Shown: positions 6,964-11,274 of the stretch, piece by piece | How positions within the stretch are numbered: position 1 is the stretch's first letter | Layout of the letters: each line of letters opens with the position of its first letter | Assembly (NCBI GenBank): GCA_026996935.1 | Contig: JALWJW010000340.1 | Span: forward strand, 1 to 11,274 | Origin: Hyphomicrobiales bacterium | Lineage (GTDB): Bacteria > Pseudomonadota > Alphaproteobacteria > Rhizobiales > Aestuariivirgaceae | Length of the DNA: 11,274 bases | Direction of reading: 5' to 3' | Translations under genes and position numbers: made by a program | The notes under the pieces: generated by a model | The model's input: only the letters and a program-made list of their open reading frames with translations | The model's database searches: none | Told to the model about the DNA's origin: nothing

Positions 6964-7461
6964 TTATCTTGAACTTTTAAATAAATTATTTTTTCTTTTT
7001 ATATCATAATGTTGTCTAAGAATTTTAGTCGGTAAATGCTTTGAAACGGTGCTGGTTACTTTTTCAATGGTACGCCCGCCAATATAACCTCCAACGCCAA
7101 TGCTGAGCAAATTCCACATCCCATCTGGAATTTCATGCCACCTTGGTTTGAAAATAACAGGATTTAGGGTGAACAAATCAAAGACCGGTAACACCAAACC
7201 ATAAATTAATAAAAACAACATGACCAAATACATCAAGATCGGTCGCCAACTTCTGGTCATCATAGAACCTTGAGATATTTCAGCCAGCACAACATCACGC
7301 TGCGCACTTTCAAACTCTTTTCGAGCATCAAGCACTTTTGCCGTGATTTCAGCCTTTAGTTTTGCCTTCAAGTTCGGGTCAGGGATGAGTTTATCGAGAA
7401 TTGAAAAAACGGGGCCATTTAGTAAAGCAAATAGAGGCCCCAGCAATGCGGCCGGCAACAT
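6964..7461 (-). CDS. GTA-type three-TM holin
   Basis: Inner-membrane holin of the 'holin of 3TMs, for gene-transfer release' family, 165 residues. It should form membrane lesions that let the lysozyme reach the cell wall when particles are released. Hydrophobic segments lie at about 1-22, 75-98 and 114-130. Family marks are 'VVLAEISQGSMMTRSWRPILMYLV' and 'IPDGMWNLLSIGVGGYIGGRTIEK'. A charged helix (~31-58) separates TM1 and TM2. The frame also contains an ATG at 7476 inside the lysozyme gene, but the ATG at 7461 is chosen. AAGGAG (7468-7473) lies 6 nt before it, the lysozyme stop is 1 nt away, and the shorter form begins with the hydrophobic segment. It is the last gene of the phage-like operon. 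The C-terminal tail is very basic. Confidence 0.85.
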   Translation of the reverse strand: MLPAALLGPLFALLNGPVFSILDKLIPDPNLKAKLKAEITAKVLDARKEFESAQRDVVLAEISQGSMMTRSWRPILMYLVMLFLLIYGLVLPVFDLFTLNPVIFKPRWHEIPDGMWNLLSIGVGGYIGGRTIEKVTSTVSKHLPTKILRQHYDIKRKNNLFKSSR

Positions 7462-7462
7462 T

Positions 7463-8149
7463 TTAAACTCCTTCATGCTTTGATTTCAACCAGCGTTCTT
7501 TGATAATCCATATTGTTGCAACAACAATCAGACAAAACAAAAAACCGGTCAGGGCCGGAGCAAGTTTTTCCCCTGCAGCAGATGAGATTGCAGAAAACAG
7601 TCCTGCGAGCGCGCTTAATATTGCGGCAAGACCTGTCGTTGTTTGTGACATTGGTTTGCCATCAATCGGGGTGATTTTTGGATATGTAACTTTGTCAGGA
7701 AACGATTGCCGTGATAAAAACAAACTGGCTTCGGCAGCACGGCGTTTGACCAAACCGCGATATGTTTTGCCACCTGCTTTAACCCATAAAGCCAAACGAG
7801 TGGGCACAGCATCAAAGCGTTTTGCATTTACAACCCGCAAAACCGAGGAGCGCTTAAAGCCGCCAACACCAACATTGTAAGCAAAGCTGACCAGGGCTGA
7901 AAACTGATCATCATTCAACTTTACCTTAATCAGAGGCCGAATCTGATCAGCAAACTTTTCAACATCCTTGTCTAAAATATCAAGAGCTTGTTGTTTCGAA
8001 ATCACCATGCCAGATTTAACCTGTGGATGACCTGCCATCGAGGTATGGCCATATCCGATGGTCCAAATCCCCACCGGATCACGATAGGCACGAGCGCGAA
8101 AGCCTTCATAATGTTTTATCAGGGCCAAACCTTTTGAGTTTACTTTCAT
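7463..8149 (-). CDS. GH24 phage lysozyme with C-terminal membrane segment
   Basis: Endolysin of the T4/P21-type GH24 family that cuts the MurNAc-GlcNAc bond of peptidoglycan, 228 residues. The catalytic triad is intact with canonical spacing: Glu15, Asp24 and Thr30 in 'HYEGFRARAYRDPVGIWTIGYGHT'. Other family marks are 'LVSFAYNVG' (87-95) and 'GLVKRRAAEASLFL' (132-145). The enzymatic domain ends near 150. A proline-rich linker follows, then a small-residue hydrophobic stretch (~171-192) and a good TM helix (~199-217, 'ALTGFLFCLIVVATIWII'), then a basic tail. There is no N-terminal signal or SAR segment. Most GH24 endolysins lack this tail, so here the enzyme may be membrane-tethered or co-operate with the holin encoded 1 nt downstream. 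The start has a very strong AAAGGAGGAG (8154-8163). Confidence 0.92.
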   Translation of the reverse strand: MKVNSKGLALIKHYEGFRARAYRDPVGIWTIGYGHTSMAGHPQVKSGMVISKQQALDILDKDVEKFADQIRPLIKVKLNDDQFSALVSFAYNVGVGGFKRSSVLRVVNAKRFDAVPTRLALWVKAGGKTYRGLVKRRAAEASLFLSRQSFPDKVTYPKITPIDGKPMSQTTTGLAAILSALAGLFSAISSAAGEKLAPALTGFLFCLIVVATIWIIKERWLKSKHEGV

Positions 8150-8153
8150 AAAA

Positions 8154-8163
8154 CTCCTCCTTT
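8154..8163 (-). promoter_or_regulatory. Very strong ribosome binding site of the lysozyme gene
   Basis: AAAGGAGGAG precedes the lysozyme ATG at 8149, with the AGGAGG core 6 nt upstream. It is near-perfectly complementary to the anti-Shine-Dalgarno and is the strongest such site in the window. It predicts high lysozyme translation once the late operon is transcribed. Confidence 0.7.
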
Positions 8164-8165
8164 AC

Positions 8166-8381
8166 TTATTTGAAAATTGTGGCGAAAGGCATTTTGGCAA
8201 TCAACGCACCAATAGAGGCCGAAATGGCTATCAACAGGGACAACATTCGCCAGCCACCTTTGTATCCAACCACGGTATCGCGTATTTCTCTGACATCGAC
8301 CTGTAGTTGTTTTAAATCGCTTTCAAGGTTGATCATTTTGGTTTCAAGGCGGCCGAGCTCACGCTCATGAGATGTGATCAT
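8166..8381 (-). CDS. Small coiled-coil/TM protein, XhlA-like lysis accessory
   Basis: A 71-residue protein with a heptad-rich N-terminal helix (residues ~4-42, 'ELGRLETKMINLESDLKQLQVDVREIRDTV') and one C-terminal TM helix (~47-64, 'MLSLLIAISASIGALIA'). This is the layout of XhlA-type haemolysin/holin-accessory proteins, which phages often encode beside the endolysin. It lies 16 nt upstream of the lysozyme gene and 41 nt after the tail-fibre gene on the same strand, so a part in lysis (holin partner or antiholin) is the best guess. A longer open frame reaches back to 8462, but the ATG at 8381 is preferred. It has GGAGA at 8386-8390 and avoids overlapping the fibre gene. The extra N-terminal stretch, rich in Cys and Ser, looks non-coding. 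The XhlA assignment is by architecture, not by a clear motif. Confidence 0.65.
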   Translation of the reverse strand: MITSHERELGRLETKMINLESDLKQLQVDVREIRDTVVGYKGGWRMLSLLIAISASIGALIAKMPFATIFK

Positions 8382-8422
8382 AAGGTCTCCAATTATTGAA
8401 AATGTATTTTTTGAGCAGGATC

Positions 8423-8938
8423 TTAACCCAGATGAACGACATCCAGACTGGCACCAATGCATTTAGCGTTGGTTTGTATTGATGTTACAAAGACTTCAAT
8501 ATAATCCCCTGCAGAAAACGGGCGTACAATTGAGTATGTTGCAATCATTTCACTGCCGACTGAAGCAAACCCATTTGGTGCAAAAGAACCACTGCCAGAT
8601 GGGTTAAGTTGACCACCATTTCTTCGCAACTGCAGGCTCCAACCATCACCACTACCCACAACCTGGCTGGTCATAACAACCTGCGGTATAATCAAATATA
8701 AACCACTTTGATGTATATTCACACGCGACATTGCACCATTTGTCGAAATATCTCCCTGAAGTTCTTGCTGAACCTCAAAAACAACCTGTTCTAATGTGCT
8801 CCCACCCCAGTTTAAATCTGTGTTTCGTGATAAACAAATACATGGTTTGGCAGGCTCTAAAACCGTGCCTGTTGATTTATCAATTTTCATAGCACTATGC
8901 CAAGCAGAACCATCGGGCGAGACTTTTAATATCATCAT
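8423..8938 (-). pseudogene. Tail-fibre gene, 3' half after frameshift (C1q-like domain)
   Basis: This is the continuation of the DUF2793 fibre in another frame. It begins with 'KVSPDGSAWHSAMKIDKSTGTV', which normally follows the 'GDDD' motif of DUF2793 proteins without a break. The remaining ~150 residues look like a C1q/TNF-type jelly roll: 'VNIHQSGLYLIIPQVV', 'WSLQLRRNGGQL', 'RPFSAGDYIEVFV' and a terminal 'ASLDVVHLG'. Such domains form trimeric fibre tips that bind surface ligands, so this is the likely receptor-binding end. Two ATGs (8938 and 8935) lie in this frame exactly at the junction, so a separate 171-residue protein could be made by reinitiation, though no good Shine-Dalgarno precedes them. 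The frame is long and shows no further stop, so the lesion is recent, a sequencing artefact or programmed. Confidence is high that it is one ancestral gene with the upstream half. Confidence 0.75.
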
Positions 8939-9488
8939 CACCGACCAAACCAAATTCCGCTCGGCCTGAATACCCATTTTGCAGTACAAGGCTTGCGGTA
9001 TCAGCAATGCCATTTTTATTAAGTTTTTGCTGCATGTTTGAGCCTGCGTGATTAAACAAAACAGCGTCACTGGCCACGGTCAATCGGTTAGTGGTATCAG
9101 GTGTTGCATTAACGCCGAATAAATCAACCTGGGTGGAAGTGGACCCTGCAGCAACGAAATCCAACCATTCAACTCCACTCCAAACCGTTAGAATTTCATC
9201 GCTAATAACCCACAATACAAAGCCTGCTTTTATAGATGAAAATACCCACGCACCATCCTGAAAAACCGCGAACTCATTATCATGGCCCTGCCAAAATCCT
9301 GTAGCATTTTCTGCTATCAAATAGGCATCGCTTTCTTGTGGACCTGACGGCGGTGAGGTCAAATCTCGCTGCAACACATGGGCATGAATTTGCGTATCAA
9401 TCTTACGCAAGGCTTCATTATGGGTAACGTGTTTTTGGGCTTGGGCGCCATCAATAAATGGCAAGCCTAAGTTAAATGTTTCAGACAT
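8895..9488 (-). CDS. DUF2793 tail-fibre protein, N-terminal half
   Basis: The N-terminal ~180 residues match DUF2793 proteins, found at the end of alphaproteobacterial GTA and prophage tail clusters and taken to be tail fibres. Marks are 'FNLGLPFIDGAQAQKHVTHNEALRKID', 'PPSGPQESDAYLIAENATGFWQGHDNEFAVFQDGAWVF' and 'NRLTVASDAVLFNHAGSNMQQKLNKN'. The homologous text runs through 'GRAEFGLVGDDD' and then breaks. The next 12 residues are out of frame before a TAG at 8895. The true continuation lies one base over (see the 3' half). The ATG at 9488 overlaps the hub gene's stop by 8 nt and depends on coupling, since only a weak AGAAAGAA lies upstream. The product would be a headless fibre unless the frame is restored. 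The RcGTA relative is, as I recall, rcc00171. Confidence 0.85.
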   Translation of the reverse strand: MSETFNLGLPFIDGAQAQKHVTHNEALRKIDTQIHAHVLQRDLTSPPSGPQESDAYLIAENATGFWQGHDNEFAVFQDGAWVFSSIKAGFVLWVISDEILTVWSGVEWLDFVAAGSTSTQVDLFGVNATPDTTNRLTVASDAVLFNHAGSNMQQKLNKNGIADTASLVLQNGYSGRAEFGLVGDDDIKSLARWFCLA

Positions 9489-11274
9489 TTATGGTTCTTT
9501 CTATAAAAGTGCCAGCACCGAAGGTTTGGCTGATTTGGGCCACCCGAAAGGTCAGTGTTAAAGGCAACGTTTGACCAAAGTCGACTTGGCGCTGGGGCGT
9601 GGTATATTCAAAATATGATTGTTGCGTCTGAACGGTTCTCACTACGTTGTTGTTTGGTGGCGCACCATCCATAATTTCTACAATGTAGTTTTCACTTTCC
9701 TCACCTAAAGGAATGTCATTTAGCGCCCAACTATCACCATCAAAACGCGTCCGCCTGATCCAGCTTAACGCCAGATGGTCGTCTTTTTGTCGGGCATTTA
9801 AATGAACTGGCGATAAAGGAACCAGTGCCAAACCTGATGCATGAGTGGTAAATTCTACAAACGATGGATGGCCGTGATCTAAACCAGATGGGCCAAGGCG
9901 CAAAATCCGCGCGCGGCCTATATCACTGGCTTGCGCTGGAATTTGCATAAGGGCTGCATTGAGTAAGATACATTTACTGCCTGCAGGTCTTAGTGCCTTC
10001 ATATTTCGATCACTTCCCAATTGGCCACGCAGTAAGGTGGTTAGCTCCCATATTCCTTCAGATATTAAATTGGCAAATTGAAACTGAATAATCTCCCACC
10101 CAGAATCTTCATCACCAATAGCCATGGCATTGCCACCAGACAAAAGGGCTGAAAGGGAAATTGAAGACAGTTCACCATCAAAGACTTTAAGCTGTATTTT
10201 GGTTGCATAATCCAATCGCGCTATTGGCCCTGCAGGCAATGGCGTGATTAATTCTCCCAAAAGGCTTGATGCATCAATATCTCCAATGCGTTGATAACCC
10301 CCGCCAGTTTCTTCAAGCAATGCCAATTGACCTGGCCATGGCGATGCCCGCGTGGCAATCCAAGGTGCATAAGGGTTCATTTCGCCATTGAGCATTGGCA
10401 AATCCAACATGACTTTAAACGGTTGGGTAAAATCTGGTGGCGCAGATGCTGAAAGCGTTTGCTCATCATTTTCGGTAAAATTATAATCATCAATATCTAT
10501 TTGTGAAGCACTCATTACTCGCGCTTCACCATCAACAATCTCGTTAATTCTGTAGGTTCTAAGTCCTTCGCCAATGGGTATTTTAATCGTATCCCCAACC
10601 TCGATTTCCATGAAACCTGCCGGCAACGAAAAACTGATTTTCTCACGCGCAGACCATGTTTCATATAAGGAAATGGCGGCCTGTCTTTGCGCCAATCCAC
10701 GCGACATGGTAACGGGGGCTTGCAACAATATTTCGCGCGCCGAGCTGCCGGTTTGTTTTTTGACATCAACTGAAGCCTGACAATAATTATCAGCGCCGTC
10801 GATAAACAATATTTGCAGGCGGTCTGGTAAATCTGTTTCTTGCGCTCGTGTCAATTCATAGGGCTGGGCATGCGGTTTGGTTTCAACCAGAAACTGCGTA
10901 TCAATTGTTTTTACAGCCTGTTCGTCTCGGCGGCGAAACTTTATCTGACCTTGTGTTTCAACCGCATCAAACGAAAACAAACTTGTTAAAGCATCAAGGG
11001 CCTGGCGCGCGGACATGGCACGATCAATAACAAAGCCATCAATCACCCCATGGATCCGGCTGACATCATAGCTAGCAAACCCATAGTAATCCAACACCGC
11101 TGCCACCAGGTTTTCTAATGGCGCGGCCCCCATTCGACCATTTATCCAATGACCCGTTTTATAGTTTTCCCCATCGGCCCAAACATCGGTCAATGCAGGA
11201 AAACCTGGATAGGGTCGCGCGTCCCATGCCCAAACCATGAGGTTTTGTTTTGACACCATTTCCTGCCCCTCCAT
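9481..11274 (-). CDS. GTA/phage tail hub 'megatron' protein, C-terminal part
   Basis: A minus-strand frame of 597 codons, open to the right edge, so the 5' end is missing; the ATG at 11274 is probably internal. It matches the C-terminal part of RcGTA gp15-like proteins, which are ~1300 residues with a GTA TIM-barrel-like domain (expected outside the window) followed by a Phage-tail_3 domain. Recognisable text includes 'VWAWDARPYPGFPALTDVWADGENYKTGHWINGRMGAAPLENLV', 'MSARQALDALTSLFSFDA', 'ETDLPDRLQILFID', 'FMEIEVGDTIKIP', 'IWELTTLLRGQLGSDRNM' and 'YIVEIMDGA'. The protein is the central baseplate hub through which DNA passes into the recipient. The last ~90 residues look like a fibronectin-III-type unit. 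It overlaps the DUF2793 gene by 8 nt. No frame break is seen, which makes the neighbouring frameshift stand out. Confidence 0.9.
   Translation of the reverse strand: MEGQEMVSKQNLMVWAWDARPYPGFPALTDVWADGENYKTGHWINGRMGAAPLENLVAAVLDYYGFASYDVSRIHGVIDGFVIDRAMSARQALDALTSLFSFDAVETQGQIKFRRRDEQAVKTIDTQFLVETKPHAQPYELTRAQETDLPDRLQILFIDGADNYCQASVDVKKQTGSSAREILLQAPVTMSRGLAQRQAAISLYETWSAREKISFSLPAGFMEIEVGDTIKIPIGEGLRTYRINEIVDGEARVMSASQIDIDDYNFTENDEQTLSASAPPDFTQPFKVMLDLPMLNGEMNPYAPWIATRASPWPGQLALLEETGGGYQRIGDIDASSLLGELITPLPAGPIARLDYATKIQLKVFDGELSSISLSALLSGGNAMAIGDEDSGWEIIQFQFANLISEGIWELTTLLRGQLGSDRNMKALRPAGSKCILLNAALMQIPAQASDIGRARILRLGPSGLDHGHPSFVEFTTHASGLALVPLSPVHLNARQKDDHLALSWIRRTRFDGDSWALNDIPLGEESENYIVEIMDGAPPNNNVVRTVQTQQSYFEYTTPQRQVDFGQTLPLTLTFRVAQISQTFGAGTFIERTINV

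Noticed and set aside
7462..7476. ATG at 7476 as the holin start
   Set aside because: The codons after it contain the AAGGAG that serves the ATG at 7461, and the longer form would overlap the lysozyme end.
8382..8462. N-terminal extension of the small XhlA-like protein
   Set aside because: It would overlap the end of the fibre gene and adds a Cys/Ser-rich stretch unlike the coiled coil. The ATG at 8381 has its own Shine-Dalgarno.
1..11274. tRNA, rRNA, CRISPR array, integrase, transposase or attachment site
   Set aside because: Nothing in either strand shows cloverleaf features, regular spacer-repeat units or recombinase motifs.

Overview
The window reads as chromosomal DNA from an alphaproteobacterium, most likely a low-GC and possibly marine member of the Hyphomicrobiales (Rhizobiales). 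The grounds are a heterotetrameric sarcosine oxidase operon, a FeuP/FeuQ-like two-component pair, the tail end of a gene-transfer-agent (GTA) type structural cluster, and a short nested inverted repeat (2974-3020) that closely matches an intergenic element I remember as common in Rhizobiales. No species can be named from the sequence alone.

Left part, plus strand (1-4044). The 3' three quarters of soxA (sarcosine oxidase alpha) runs off the left edge and overlaps soxG (gamma) by 8 nt. A weak terminator-like hairpin sits on the soxG stop, then the repeat element, then a GlxA-family regulator (DJ-1/PfpI-like domain plus AraC HTH). That is the architecture of GbdR and SouR, which control glycine betaine, dimethylglycine and sarcosine breakdown. 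The group looks like a sarcosine demethylation module feeding methylene-THF, glycine and H2O2, with its candidate regulator next to it.

Middle part, minus strand (6860 down to about 4060). A small exported PepSY-like protein is followed by an OmpR-type response regulator and its membrane histidine kinase, which overlap by 14 nt. The order secreted PepSY protein - regulator - kinase resembles the rhizobial feuN-feuP-feuQ arrangement. Beyond the kinase stop, the gap up to the sox regulator (291 nt) is not empty. On the minus strand it holds an ATG-less open frame for a hydrophobic small protein, a GC-rich hairpin and a good intrinsic terminator.

Right part, minus strand (11274 down to 6964). 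This is the 3' end of a phage/GTA late operon: the C-terminal part of the large baseplate hub ('megatron', RcGTA gp15-like), a DUF2793 tail-fibre gene split by a frameshift with a C1q-like C-terminal domain, a 71-aa coiled-coil/TM XhlA-like protein, a GH24 lysozyme with an unusual C-terminal membrane segment, and a three-TM GTA-type holin. Spacing is tight (overlap of 8 nt, then gaps of 41, 16 and 1 nt), so host-recognition and lysis genes appear to be expressed as one unit after the structural genes.

I saw no rRNA, tRNA, CRISPR, integrase, transposase or attachment site. The most useful second looks are the DUF2793 frameshift, the membrane-anchored lysozyme in an in-cluster lysis cassette, the PepSY-regulator-kinase trio and the cryptic minus-strand content at 4060-4324.
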